The position numbers were made by a program, and so were the translations under genes. Below, in pieces: positions 17,346-25,583 of a stretch of 64,000 bases of DNA (position 1 is the first letter of the stretch; each line of letters opens with the position of its first letter). The notes beneath the pieces are model-generated. The model made no database searches. It was given only the letters and a program-made list of their open reading frames with translations, and was not told where the DNA came from. This stretch comes from Paenirhizobium cremeum (lineage in GTDB: Bacteria > Pseudomonadota > Alphaproteobacteria > Rhizobiales > Rhizobiaceae), in the NCBI RefSeq assembly GCF_022884085.1, contig NZ_JAGGCS010000003.1, positions 157,437-221,436 on the forward strand, given 5' to 3'.

Positions 17346-17726
17346 ATGGCAGCGCGTCTCGGGATCGGTGCCGCCGCCGCGATTCTGATGTTGTCCGGCT
17401 GCACCTCCACGAAAGAGCAGCCCGTCGCTGCATCGTCAACGCCGGCTTCTCTGGAGGTCACGGTCGATGATCCGGATGCGCCTGTTGGCCCGACGGTCTC
17501 CTCGACATCGCCCGACGGCTATCCGGATTTTTCCGGTTCCCTGACGGCCGCAAGCGTCCAGATGAGCAATGAGGAGGCCGGCGATCTCGAGCGAAAACTG
17601 TCGTCGCTTGGTGCCGCCCGCCGCTCCGGAGCGATCTCGGAAGCCGAATATCAGCGTCGCGTGCAGGAACTGCGCAAGCTCGCTGCCGAGCATGGCGCCG
17701 AAACCCAGGCCCAGATTACCAAATAG
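17346..17726 (+). CDS. SHOCT-like small lipoprotein
   Basis: A protein of about 126 residues with a lipoprotein signal: a hydrophobic stretch GIGAAAAILMLSGC whose cysteine would be lipidated. The middle is Ser/Thr/Pro-rich and probably extended. The C-terminus reads LSSLGAARRSGAISEAEYQR, a SHOCT-type short helical pair. ATG 17346 places basic residues before the hydrophobic core as expected; ATG 17319 would add nine residues, mostly acidic. It is divergent from phaC. Function unknown. Confidence 0.75.
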   Translation: MAARLGIGAAAAILMLSGCTSTKEQPVAASSTPASLEVTVDDPDAPVGPTVSSTSPDGYPDFSGSLTAASVQMSNEEAGDLERKLSSLGAARRSGAISEAEYQRRVQELRKLAAEHGAETQAQITK

Positions 17727-17955
17727 CGCTTGCGTTTGAGAGTGTTTTTAAGCAAAGCAACGCAGATGCGACCGGCACCGGTTTCCTGAAAGTTTGTCGG
17801 CGGTTTTGCGGATTTGCGCCATGATTTGCCGCTACCGCATTCCATGCATTACACTCGTCCTGTCCCGGTTTTGCGGTTCGTTGCGGGATGGGCGATAGCC
17901 AGAAGAACGAACGCGCCTGCCGCGGTAGAATCCGCGCGGTCCCCAGGGGTTGAAG

Positions 17956-19173
17956 ATGGAAGAGTTTCACAAAGTCCGGCGTCTGCCGCCTTATGTTTTC
18001 GAACAGGTCAACCGTTTGAAGGCGAGCGCGCGAGCCGGTGGCGCCGATATCATCGATCTCGGCATGGGCAACCCCGATCTTCCGACTCCGAAGGCGATCG
18101 TCGACAAGCTTTGCGAAGTGGTCCAGGACCCGCGCACGCATCGTTACTCCTCCTCCAAGGGGATTCCCGGTCTGCGCCGCGCACAGGCAGCCTACTACGC
18201 CCGCCGATTCGGCGTGAAGCTCAACCCGGACACCCAGATCGTCGCCACGCTCGGGTCCAAGGAGGGCTTTGCCAACATGGCGCAGGCCATCACCGCGCCG
18301 GGCGACGTGGTGCTTTGCCCCAACCCGACCTATCCGATCCATGCTTTCGGTTTCCTCATGACGGGCGGCGTGATTCGTTCGATCTCGGTCGAGCCGGACG
18401 AGACCTTCTTCCCGCCGCTGGAACGGGCCGTGCGGCACTCGATCCCCAAGCCTTTGGCGCTGATCCTCAACTATCCGTCCAATCCGACGGCGCATGTTGC
18501 CTCGCTGGATTTCTACAAGGATGTCATCGCCTTCGCGAAGAAGCACGACATCATCGTCCTGTCGGATCTCGCCTATTCCGAAATCTACTTCGACGGTCCG
18601 CCGCCGCCGTCGGTGCTCGAGGTTCCCGGCGCGATGGATATCGCCGTCGAGTTCACCTCCATGTCGAAGACCTTCTCCATGCCCGGTTGGCGCATGGGCT
18701 TTGCCGTCGGCAACGAGCGCCTGATTTCGGCGTTGACCCGCGTGAAGTCCTATCTCGACTACGGCGCCTTCACCCCGATCCAGGTGGCCGCGACGCATGC
18801 GCTGAACGGCGATGGTTCCGACATCGCGGAAGTCCGCTCCGTCTACAAGCGCCGCCGCGACGTGCTGGTCGAAAGCTTCGGCAAGGCCGGCTTCGAGGTT
18901 CCGCCGCCGGCGGCCACCATGTTCGCCTGGGCGAAGATCCCGGAAAAGTTCCGCGCCATGGGCTCGCTCGAATTTTCCAAGCTGCTGGTGGAAAAGGCCG
19001 ATATCGCGGTCGCTCCCGGCATCGGCTTCGGCGAGCAGGGCGATGATTACGTCCGTATCGCTCTGGTGGAGAACGAGCATCGCATCCGCCAGGCTGCGCG
19101 CAATCTCAAGCGCTTCCTCTCGACGGCCGACGATACCATGCATAATGTGATCTCTCTCAACGCCCACCGTTGA
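17956..19173 (+). CDS. alaC: Glutamate-pyruvate aminotransferase, AlaC family
   Basis: A 405-residue class I/II PLP aminotransferase. It has the substrate region DLGMGNPDLPTP (34-45), the cofactor contact LNYPSNPTAH, the Asp of VLSDLAYSEIYFDG, and the Schiff-base lysine in SMSKTFSMPGWRMGF (K238). The best match by memory is AlaC/YfdZ, which makes alanine from pyruvate and glutamate. ATG 17956 has AGGGG six bases ahead. It precedes hom by 63 bases on the same strand. That order is conserved in many alphaproteobacteria and suggests shared expression with threonine/methionine synthesis. Confidence 0.93.
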   Translation: MEEFHKVRRLPPYVFEQVNRLKASARAGGADIIDLGMGNPDLPTPKAIVDKLCEVVQDPRTHRYSSSKGIPGLRRAQAAYYARRFGVKLNPDTQIVATLGSKEGFANMAQAITAPGDVVLCPNPTYPIHAFGFLMTGGVIRSISVEPDETFFPPLERAVRHSIPKPLALILNYPSNPTAHVASLDFYKDVIAFAKKHDIIVLSDLAYSEIYFDGPPPPSVLEVPGAMDIAVEFTSMSKTFSMPGWRMGFAVGNERLISALTRVKSYLDYGAFTPIQVAATHALNGDGSDIAEVRSVYKRRRDVLVESFGKAGFEVPPPAATMFAWAKIPEKFRAMGSLEFSKLLVEKADIAVAPGIGFGEQGDDYVRIALVENEHRIRQAARNLKRFLSTADDTMHNVISLNAHR

Positions 19174-19181
19174 TATCCCCG

Positions 19182-19204
19182 GGGCGGCCCGTTCGCGGCC
19201 GCCC
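19182..19204 (+). other. Hairpin in alaC-hom gap
   Basis: GGGCGGCC and GGCCGCCC form an 8-bp stem with a 7-base loop, without a T run. It may stabilise or partly terminate the alaC transcript ahead of hom. Confidence 0.45.
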
Positions 19205-19236
19205 GACCTCCGAATTCGAAATGTCAGGAAAGAACC

Positions 19237-20556
19237 ATGGCTGATGCCCTGAAAATCGGCATTGCGGGTCTGGGTACCGTCGGTGCCTCGCTCGTCCGGA
19301 TCATCCAGCAGCGCAGCAACGCGCTTGCGGTTGCCTGCGGTCGCGCGATCACGATCACGGCGGTTTCCGCCCGCAACCGCAACAAGGATCGCGGCGTCGA
19401 TCTTTCCGGCATTGCCTGGTTCGATTACCCCGTTGATCTCGCCGAGAACGCCGATATCGACGTTTTCATCGAGCTGGTCGGTGGCGCCGACGGCGCGGCG
19501 GATCAGTCGGTGCGCGCAGCCCTTGCCCGTGGCGTGCATGTGGTGACGGCGAACAAGGCGCTACTCGCCCGCCATGGGGTGGAATTCGCGCGCCTCGCGG
19601 AAGAAAAAGGCCTGCTTATCAACTATGAAGCCGCGGTCGCTGGTGGCATTCCCGTCATCAAGGCCATGCGCGAGAGCCTGACCGGCAATAACTTCTCGCG
19701 CGTCTACGGCATCATGAACGGCACCTGCAACTACATCCTGACGCGGATGGAAAAGGAGGGGTTGTCCTTCGAGGACTGCCTGAAGGAAGCGCAGCGTCTG
19801 GGTTATGCGGAAGCCGATCCGACCTTCGACATCGAGGGCAACGACACCGCCCACAAACTCGCCATTCTTACCACGCTCGCTTTCGGTTCCGAGATCGCAG
19901 CCGACGATATCTATCTGGAAGGCATCAGCAACATCTCGATCGAGGATATCAATGCGGCGGCCGAACTCGGCTATCGCATCAAGTTGCTCGGTGTCGCACA
20001 GCGTACCGAAAGCGGCATCGAGCAGCGGGTGCACCCGACCATGGTGCCGCTGGATTCGGTGATTGCCCAGGTCGACGGCGTGACCAATGCCGTGGCGCTG
20101 GAATCCGACATCCTTGGCGAACTGTTGATGGTTGGCCCCGGTGCCGGCGGCAATGCGACGGCCTCCGCCGTTCTCGGCGATATCACCGATATCGCCAAGA
20201 GCCGGCCGGGCGCCCAGCAGGTGCCGGTGCTTGGCCGTCCCGCGGCGCTGCTTGAACCCTATCGTCAGGCGAAGATGAAGAGCCACGAAGGCGGCTATTT
20301 CATCCGGCTTTCGGTGGTGGATCGCGCCGGCGTCTTCGCGAGCATCGCCACCAAAATGGCGGAGAACGGTATCTCGCTGGAATCGATCGTGCAGCGGTCT
20401 CAGCATACGACCGCCGATGCACCAGTGACGATCGTGCTCGTAACCCATGCGACGATGGAGAATGCGGTGCGCAAGGCTGTTTCGGCCATCAAGCATGAAG
20501 GCTATCTGATCGGTGAGCCGCAGGTGATCCGTATCGAGCGGCCGAAGAGCGCCTGA
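19237..20556 (+). CDS. hom: Homoserine dehydrogenase
   Basis: A 439-residue enzyme reducing aspartate semialdehyde to homoserine in the branch to threonine and methionine. The NAD(P)-binding motif GLGTVGASLV is at about 10-19, followed by VTANKALLA, the catalytic-domain signature YGIMNGTCNYILTRME, and the substrate region EGNDTAHKLAILTTLAFG. A C-terminal ACT domain (about 355-430, VVDRAGVFASIATKMAENGI) indicates feedback by an amino acid, usually threonine. A good AGGAAAG precedes the ATG. It follows alaC. Confidence 0.97.
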   Translation: MADALKIGIAGLGTVGASLVRIIQQRSNALAVACGRAITITAVSARNRNKDRGVDLSGIAWFDYPVDLAENADIDVFIELVGGADGAADQSVRAALARGVHVVTANKALLARHGVEFARLAEEKGLLINYEAAVAGGIPVIKAMRESLTGNNFSRVYGIMNGTCNYILTRMEKEGLSFEDCLKEAQRLGYAEADPTFDIEGNDTAHKLAILTTLAFGSEIAADDIYLEGISNISIEDINAAAELGYRIKLLGVAQRTESGIEQRVHPTMVPLDSVIAQVDGVTNAVALESDILGELLMVGPGAGGNATASAVLGDITDIAKSRPGAQQVPVLGRPAALLEPYRQAKMKSHEGGYFIRLSVVDRAGVFASIATKMAENGISLESIVQRSQHTTADAPVTIVLVTHATMENAVRKAVSAIKHEGYLIGEPQVIRIERPKSA

Positions 20557-20596
20557 GCGAACAACGGATTTTCCCCTGTGAGCGGCTGGAACGTTG

Positions 20597-20619
20597 CCCG
20601 TTGCGCCTGGCGCAACGGG
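20597..20619 (+). terminator. Stem-loop after hom
   Basis: CCCGTTGCGC-CTG-GCGCAACGGG is a perfect 10-bp stem 41 bases past hom. No T run follows, so it may act as a Rho-assisted or processing site. Confidence 0.5.
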
Positions 20620-20748
20620 AGAAAACGATCATGCCCATAAGTATGAATATTTACATATCATATATAGTGAATATGATCGTGGCATCGGATGGAATAATGC
20701 TATAAGTACCATCCATTGGTTGAGCTGGTTCTCGGGGGGAGGGCCCAT

Positions 20749-20967
20749 ATGTCATACGCAGGAATGCCGCCGCACACGCCGGCGATGTCTCGGAAGAACA
20801 CCAAGCTTCAGGAAAAAAGACCGAATGAAGCTTTGATCGAGGATTGGCCGGACGATCCGCCTTCGGAAACGGATGATTTCGAGGGTAGCCGCAACTGGGC
20901 GATGATCCTTGTCTTTCTCGCCTTGTCGGTCCTTCCGGTAATCGGTCTCGCGCTCCTGCTGTTTTGA
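20749..20967 (+). CDS. Small membrane protein, DDFEG-x-RNWAMI paralogue A
   Basis: A 72-residue protein of unknown function. A soluble, charged N-terminal half (ending PSETDDFEGSRNWAMI) leads into one C-terminal membrane segment, LVFLALSVLPVIGLALLLF, to the last residue. ATG 20749 has a strong GGGGGGAGGG five bases ahead. It shares D-D-F-E-G-x-R-N-W-A-M-I and the following membrane segment with the gene at 21219, so the two are paralogues. The upstream 100 bases are AT-rich, unlike the neighbouring core genes. The topology suggests a tail-anchored protein with a cytosolic head. Confidence 0.75.
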   Translation: MSYAGMPPHTPAMSRKNTKLQEKRPNEALIEDWPDDPPSETDDFEGSRNWAMILVFLALSVLPVIGLALLLF

Positions 20968-21075
20968 GGGGGAGGGCGAATCGGCATGAGGGCCCTTTCG
21001 GGAACCTTGGCGCTCGATGATGAAGAATTTCATGCTGCAACGCGATATAGGAGTTCGGTTTTTCTTCGAATTTCG

Positions 21076-21086
21076 CTGCAATGCAG
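21076..21086. promoter_or_regulatory. CTGC-N3-GCAG palindrome upstream of paralogue B
   Basis: CTGCAATGCAG exactly fits the reported PhaR-type site CTGC-N3-GCAG. It lies 133 bases before the second small membrane protein, in an AT-rich stretch with a further TGCAGTATAAT copy 30 bases on. A possible promoter/operator region; regulator identity is inference. Confidence 0.35.
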
Positions 21087-21218
21087 TAATATTTTTGTCT
21101 TTTTGCAGTATAATTTGAATTTTCACGTGGATATGACCTGAACCCCCTCGCATATTCCTTCGAAGCAGCGTAGCTTTTATGCACACCGATGATTTAGGGG
21201 TCTTGGGAGGAGCCTTGA

Positions 21219-21428
21219 ATGATCCGCATGAAAAAATCGGCACATTTGTCGCCGGTCAGGGGATACGATTCTGGCTGGCAGAGCGTTCAGATCGCGCCTT
21301 GGAGCGTCGGCGAAGTGAGACGCCTTCAGGACGATGACTTCGAGGGCATGCGCAACTGGGCGATGATTATTCTCTTCGTATCGTTGATGATGATCCCGTT
21401 TGCTTCTGTTGCCTGGCTTCTTTCCTGA
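21219..21428 (+). CDS. Small membrane protein, DDFEG-x-RNWAMI paralogue B
   Basis: A 69-residue protein, beginning MIRMKKSAHLSPVRGYDSGW, with a basic head, the motif DDDFEGMRNWAMI and a C-terminal membrane segment ILFVSLMMIPFASVAWLLS. GGGAGG lies ahead of ATG 21219. The conserved junction between head and membrane segment is nearly identical to the protein encoded at 20749, while the heads differ. Probably duplicated and diverged. Function unknown. Confidence 0.75.
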   Translation: MIRMKKSAHLSPVRGYDSGWQSVQIAPWSVGEVRRLQDDDFEGMRNWAMIILFVSLMMIPFASVAWLLS

Positions 21429-21593
21429 CAAACATCGCTGCGGGATTTTCCGCCTTTCGGGCCTGGGTTTATTCGCCTGGGCCCTATCGTCTGCGTGGAA
21501 GAAGTGCGTGGCGTTCGTATTCGGCCAGCGGAAGGGCTGTTCATTTGCCTTGGGACCTGTAGAAGAAGGACAGGTATATTGGGCATTTGAGGC

Positions 21594-23396
21594 ATGGAAG
21601 AACCGGTAGATCCCGTCCCGCGCGCATTTTTGGGTGTAGAGCAGTCCGTTTCGGGTCAGCGCTGGGTTTCCCGCCTCGATCAGGCCGGGCAGAACAGGGC
21701 GCTTGCAATCAGCCAGCTTCACGGCCTTCCAGATCTTGTCTCCCGCGTGCTCGCCGGTCGGGGCGTGTCGGTCGAAGATGCCCCGGCCTTCCTCGATCCG
21801 ACGATTCGCACGCTGATGCCCGACCCTCTGCGGCTCACCGACTGCGGCAGGGCGGCTGAACGCTTGGTGAAGGCGATCCGCGACGGCGAAAGGGTCGCCA
21901 TCTTCGGCGACTACGATGTTGACGGCGCATCGTCATCAGCCTTGCTCCATCGCTTCCTCCACCACTTCGGCATCGAGGCGGAAATCTATATTCCAGACCG
22001 CATCTTTGAGGGATATGGACCCAATCCGACCGCGATCGGCCAGTTGATCGACAGGGGCGCGCAGCTCATCGTCACCGTCGATTGCGGCTCGACCAGCGTT
22101 GAGGCGCTGGCTGCCGCGGCAGATCGTGCCATGGACGTCGTGGTGATCGATCATCACCAGATGGGCCACGAGATGCCGCCCTGTCTCGCGCTGGTCAATC
22201 CGAATCGGGAGGACGATCTTTCCGGGCAGGGGCATCTCTGCGCCGCCGGTGTGGTTTTCCTCGTCCTCGTGGCGACACTGCGCATCCTGCGCGAAGCGGG
22301 GCACCCGAAGGCACGTTCGATCGATCTGCTCGGATGGCTCGATCTGGTGGCGCTCGCCACCGTTTGCGACGTCGTCCCGCTCAAGGGTCTGAACCGCGCC
22401 TATGTCGTGAAGGGGCTGATTGCCGCGCGACACCAGAACAATGCCGGTCTTGCCGCGCTGCTGCGCGTGGCGGGGATTGGCGGGCCAGTGACGCCTTACC
22501 ACTTCGGTTTCCTGGTCGGGCCGAGAATCAATGCCGGCGGCCGGATAGGCGATGCCGCACTGGGAAGCCGCCTCCTCACTCTGGATGATGCTGCACAGGC
22601 CGACCAGATCGCCGAGAGGCTCGACGAACTCAATCGCGAGCGTCAGGCGATGGAGCAGGTGATGCTGGCGGAAGCCGAAGCGGAGGTACTTGCCGAATAC
22701 GGAACTGGCGAATCGGCCTCCGTGATCGTTACCGCGAGGGATAATTGGCATCCGGGCATTGTCGGGCTTCTTGCAGCCCGACTCAAGGAGAAGTTCAGGC
22801 GGCCTGCCTTTGCCATCGCCTTCGACCCCTCGGGCCGGGGCACCGGCTCCGGTCGGTCGATCAACGGTTTCGACATGGGGCGAATGGTGCGTGCCGCCGT
22901 CGATGCCGGCCTGTTGCTCAAGGGCGGAGGCCACGCCATGGCCGCGGGACTGACCGTCGAGCGGGCAAATCTCGGGCGGCTGCGGACATTCTTCGAGGAA
23001 GCCTCGGCCGCGCAGGTGGCTTCGCTCTCCGCCAATCGCGCCCTGAAGATTGACGGGGCCCTCGGCGCCTCGGCTGCCACGGTTGCACTCATCGACCAGC
23101 TCGAATCGGCCGGTCCCTATGGTTCCGGTCATCCGCAGCCGGTATTCGCCATTCCCGCCCACAGGCTGAAGGACGCAAGGCCCGTCGGCACGACGCATGT
23201 GAAGATCACGATTGAAGCGCAGGACGGCTCCCGTCTGGACGGGATAGCCTTTCGCGCCGCAGAAACACCGCTCGGTGATTTCCTGCTCAATGGCCGGGGC
23301 GCGCAGATCCATGTCGCGGGGTCACTCAGTGCGGATCACTGGCAGGGCACAAGGCGCGTGCAGATGCGTATCCTCGATGCCGCGAAGGCACCCTAG
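21594..23396 (+). CDS. recJ: Single-stranded-DNA-specific exonuclease RecJ
   Basis: A 600-residue 5'-3' exonuclease of recombination and mismatch repair. The DHH phosphoesterase motifs are clear: FGDYDVDGASSS at 104-115, VTVDCGST at 160-167 and the DHH triad VVIDHHQMG at 183-191. Next come VGPRINAGGRIGDA and the DHHA1 motif KGGGHAMAAG. A C-terminal OB-fold-like domain completes the protein. Length is close to E. coli RecJ (577). It follows the small membrane paralogues by 165 bases and is followed by the tRNA-Glu pair on the other strand. Confidence 0.97.
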   Translation: MEEPVDPVPRAFLGVEQSVSGQRWVSRLDQAGQNRALAISQLHGLPDLVSRVLAGRGVSVEDAPAFLDPTIRTLMPDPLRLTDCGRAAERLVKAIRDGERVAIFGDYDVDGASSSALLHRFLHHFGIEAEIYIPDRIFEGYGPNPTAIGQLIDRGAQLIVTVDCGSTSVEALAAAADRAMDVVVIDHHQMGHEMPPCLALVNPNREDDLSGQGHLCAAGVVFLVLVATLRILREAGHPKARSIDLLGWLDLVALATVCDVVPLKGLNRAYVVKGLIAARHQNNAGLAALLRVAGIGGPVTPYHFGFLVGPRINAGGRIGDAALGSRLLTLDDAAQADQIAERLDELNRERQAMEQVMLAEAEAEVLAEYGTGESASVIVTARDNWHPGIVGLLAARLKEKFRRPAFAIAFDPSGRGTGSGRSINGFDMGRMVRAAVDAGLLLKGGGHAMAAGLTVERANLGRLRTFFEEASAAQVASLSANRALKIDGALGASAATVALIDQLESAGPYGSGHPQPVFAIPAHRLKDARPVGTTHVKITIEAQDGSRLDGIAFRAAETPLGDFLLNGRGAQIHVAGSLSADHWQGTRRVQMRILDAAKAP

Positions 23397-23455
23397 CGAA
23401 AAAAGCTTTCGCCAGCCGCTACACGATCACGCAATAATCTCGGGGAAAGAAGAAG

Positions 23456-23530
23456 TGGCACGCCCTAGGGGAGTCGAACCCCTCTTCCCAGAATGAAAAT
23501 CTGGTGTCCTAACCGATAGACGAAGGGCGC
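23456..23530 (-). tRNA. tRNA-Glu (anticodon TTC), copy 1
   Basis: A 75-base tRNA. The acceptor pairs GCGCCCT with AGGGCGT (one G-U), the anticodon loop TTTTCAT on a CCAGA/TCTGG stem gives TTC, the T-loop is TTCGACT, and the 3' end GCCA is encoded. It is identical to the copy at 23741-23815. Confidence 0.97.
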
Positions 23531-23547
23531 GTGCGCTTCGTGGCGCC

Positions 23548-23577
23548 CTTATAGTCAGGGCTTGAAAAACCCGCAAG
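23548..23577 (-). promoter_or_regulatory. Promoter of tRNA-Glu copy 1
   Basis: On the minus strand CTTGCG and TATAAG are separated by 18 bases and lie 17 bases before the mature tRNA. The same two hexamers with the same spacing occur ahead of copy 2, while the spacer differs, which supports selection on the boxes. Confidence 0.75.
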
Positions 23578-23740
23578 CGGAATCTTGCTGTTTTTCCATT
23601 CTAATTTCGAAAAAATACCGATGCCGTGAACAACCGTCGAAACGGCGGCAGATGTCCGTTCCCCTGCCAAGAGACGGGCGTTCAGGTGCTCTCTCTGACC
23701 AGGATTTATCGGAAATTCGACGGTGAAAAAGAAACAGGAG

Positions 23741-23815
23741 TGGCACGCCCTAGGGGAGTCGAACCCCTCTTCCCAGAATGAAAATCTGGTGTCCTAACCG
23801 ATAGACGAAGGGCGC
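23741..23815 (-). tRNA. tRNA-Glu (anticodon TTC), copy 2
   Basis: Identical over 75 bases to copy 1, 210 bases away, in the same orientation. It has its own promoter-like sequence, so the duplication included the upstream control region. It is the first of the two in the direction of transcription. Confidence 0.97.
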
Positions 23816-23833
23816 GTGCGCTCCGTGGAGGCC

Positions 23834-23863
23834 CTTATAGTCAGGAGGATTTATTCCCGCAAG
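23834..23863 (-). promoter_or_regulatory. Promoter of tRNA-Glu copy 2
   Basis: CTTGCG, 18 bases, TATAAG on the minus strand, 18 bases before the tRNA. The hexamers match copy 1 exactly although the spacer sequence has diverged. Confidence 0.75.
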
Positions 23864-23929
23864 CGGCAAATTTCGATTTTTTGCAAAAAAATGACAGTCG
23901 CGGAACGCCTGTGGAAAATGAAGGGATAA

Positions 23930-23966
23930 ATGAATAAAACCAGCATGTTGGCGAACGTGCTGGTTT
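23930..23966 (-). terminator. Terminator of the proline/alanine-rich lipoprotein gene
   Basis: On the minus strand AACCAGCA and TGCTGGTT pair, and the stem extends inward through GTT/AAC around a GGCG-type loop. TTTTATT follows. It lies 35 bases past the stop at 24001. Confidence 0.8.
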
Positions 23967-24000
23967 CCTGCGGTCGGCATTGGCCGGGAAAATGGCCGGA

Positions 24001-24810
24001 TCAGCGGTTCTCTGTCGAGGTCTCGGCGTCTGACTTGTTCTTCTTGCCGCCGGAGAGAAGTTCGGACAGCGAAGGCAGCCACCTGCGCTTTTTCTGCGGA
24101 GCTTCCGCGGTCGCCACGTCTTGGCCGTTCGCTTCGACGGGCTTGGCAGACGGCGAGCTTTCGGCTTCCTCCTCGGCGAGCGAAACCGGCTCGGCCGCAT
24201 CGTACTTCGCCGGAGCCATCGGCTCCTGATAATCCGGCATGACGGCGGTTTCACGCATGGGCTCGACCGGCTCCGGCAGGTCGGCGCTGAACAGGCTCTT
24301 GCTCATCGGGCTGACGGCCCGGGAGGGCAGATCGGCGGGAACGATGCTGGACGAGGCGTTGCTGTTCGGGGAAAGCGACGCCATCTCCCCTCCGGTTGCT
24401 GGATTTTCCCCCGTCGGCAATTCCGGCATGGCTGCTTCGGGCGGTGGCGAAAAAATGCTGTTTCGGCCGGCCGACACGGTGGTTGGCTGCATGGTCAGCT
24501 CGCCGAGATCGGCCGGTGCCGCAACCTGCGGGGCGGGCTCGGCGGATGACGGCTCCTTTGCACGCGAAACGGCGGGGGACTTTTTGCCGCCCGGAACGCT
24601 GACGACGAGCGGATCGGTATAGGCGGAAGCGGCGGCGGGCAGGGCGCCCTTGTTCTTCCTGGGAACGGCGGGGGGCGCCTCCGGCGTGGCATCGCCGATT
24701 TCCATGCTTTCGACCAGTTGGCTGGTCTGGCATCCGGCGAGCGCCATCAGGCTGGCGCCGATGAGGAGAGAGCGGAGAGCAGGGTTTGCCCTTGCGAAGC
24801 GAAAAGCCAT
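24001..24810 (-). CDS. Hypothetical Pro/Ala/Ser-rich lipoprotein
   Basis: A 269-residue protein of unknown function. The N-terminus has basic residues, a hydrophobic core LLIGASLMALAGCQ and a lipobox cysteine at about 27. The rest is low-complexity, rich in Pro, Ala, Ser and Glu, and probably disordered in the periplasm. A short conserved-looking C-terminal element reads RRWLPSLSELLSGGKKNKSD. It is transcribed alone with its own terminator. The composition suggests an envelope tether or scaffold, but nothing in the sequence proves this. Confidence 0.75.
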   Translation of the reverse strand: MAFRFARANPALRSLLIGASLMALAGCQTSQLVESMEIGDATPEAPPAVPRKNKGALPAAASAYTDPLVVSVPGGKKSPAVSRAKEPSSAEPAPQVAAPADLGELTMQPTTVSAGRNSIFSPPPEAAMPELPTGENPATGGEMASLSPNSNASSSIVPADLPSRAVSPMSKSLFSADLPEPVEPMRETAVMPDYQEPMAPAKYDAAEPVSLAEEEAESSPSAKPVEANGQDVATAEAPQKKRRWLPSLSELLSGGKKNKSDAETSTENR

Positions 24811-24957
24811 GCGCAGATACCTCTTGATCGGCTGCGCGGCGTCAAATGCGGTGTCCCGCTGTTAGTCCCGCCGCGTTCCGAGCGTGGCGCGCCGGATGTG
24901 GCGAACCATTCGAAACGCGACCCTAGGGCGATGAACTTGCGCGAGGCGGGTGCGATC

Positions 24958-25398
24958 TTACCAGGCACCGGTATTGGGCATGGAAAGCCAGGGTTCCATA
25001 GGAGGCAGGTTCTCACCCTTTTGCAGGATCTCGATGGAAATACCGTCGGGCGAGCGCACAAAAGCCATATGGCCGTCGCGCGGAGGCCGGTTGATCGTCA
25101 CGCCTTTGTCCATCAGCTTCTGGCAGATCGCGTAGATGTCATCGACCTCATAGGCGAGATGACCGAAATTGCGTCCTCCGGTATAATCCTCGGTGTCCCA
25201 GTTATAGGTCAGCTCAAGGCAGGGCGCCATATGGCTCCGCACGGCATCCAGATCGTCGCGGGCGGCGAGGAAGACGAGCGTAAACCGGCCTTTCTCGTTT
25301 TCCATGCGACGGACCTCAACGAGTCCGAAAACGTTACAGTAGAAATCGAGGGATGCGTCCAGATCTTTGACGCGAACCATGGTGTGAAGATAACGCAT
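24958..25398 (-). CDS. gloA: Glyoxalase/VOC-family protein, lactoylglutathione lyase-like
   Basis: A 146-residue vicinal-oxygen-chelate protein. It starts [20 protein letters not shown], has [20 protein letters not shown] in the middle and [13 protein letters not shown] at the end. Metal ligands of glyoxalase I are visible as His (HTMVRV), Glu (LELTYN), His (GHLAYEV) and Glu (IEIL). It should convert the hemithioacetal of methylglyoxal and glutathione to S-lactoylglutathione. AGGAGA precedes the ATG. It is divergent from the cold-shock gene. Confidence 0.93.
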   Translation of the reverse strand: MRYLHTMVRVKDLDASLDFYCNVFGLVEVRRMENEKGRFTLVFLAARDDLDAVRSHMAPCLELTYNWDTEDYTGGRNFGHLAYEVDDIYAICQKLMDKGVTINRPPRDGHMAFVRSPDGISIEILQKGENLPPMEPWLSMPNTGAW

Positions 25399-25583
25399 GA
25401 AGCTTCTCCTGATGACTGTACGGGATATGGATCAGGCGACAGTTTCGAGCAAGCCTCATAGCCCAAAAAGCATCTGGGAATATCTGAATCTAGGACTTGC
25501 GTTGATCCATTGTGGGAATGTTAATCTGAACGTCAAGAATCGGTTAACTTTACGATGTGACGCGTTTTCGAGGGGCTAGGGAG

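Noticed and set aside
23456..23815. The tRNA-Glu duplication as an attachment site for an integrated element
   Set aside because: Both copies are full length, share duplicated promoters and enclose only 210 bases with no integrase.
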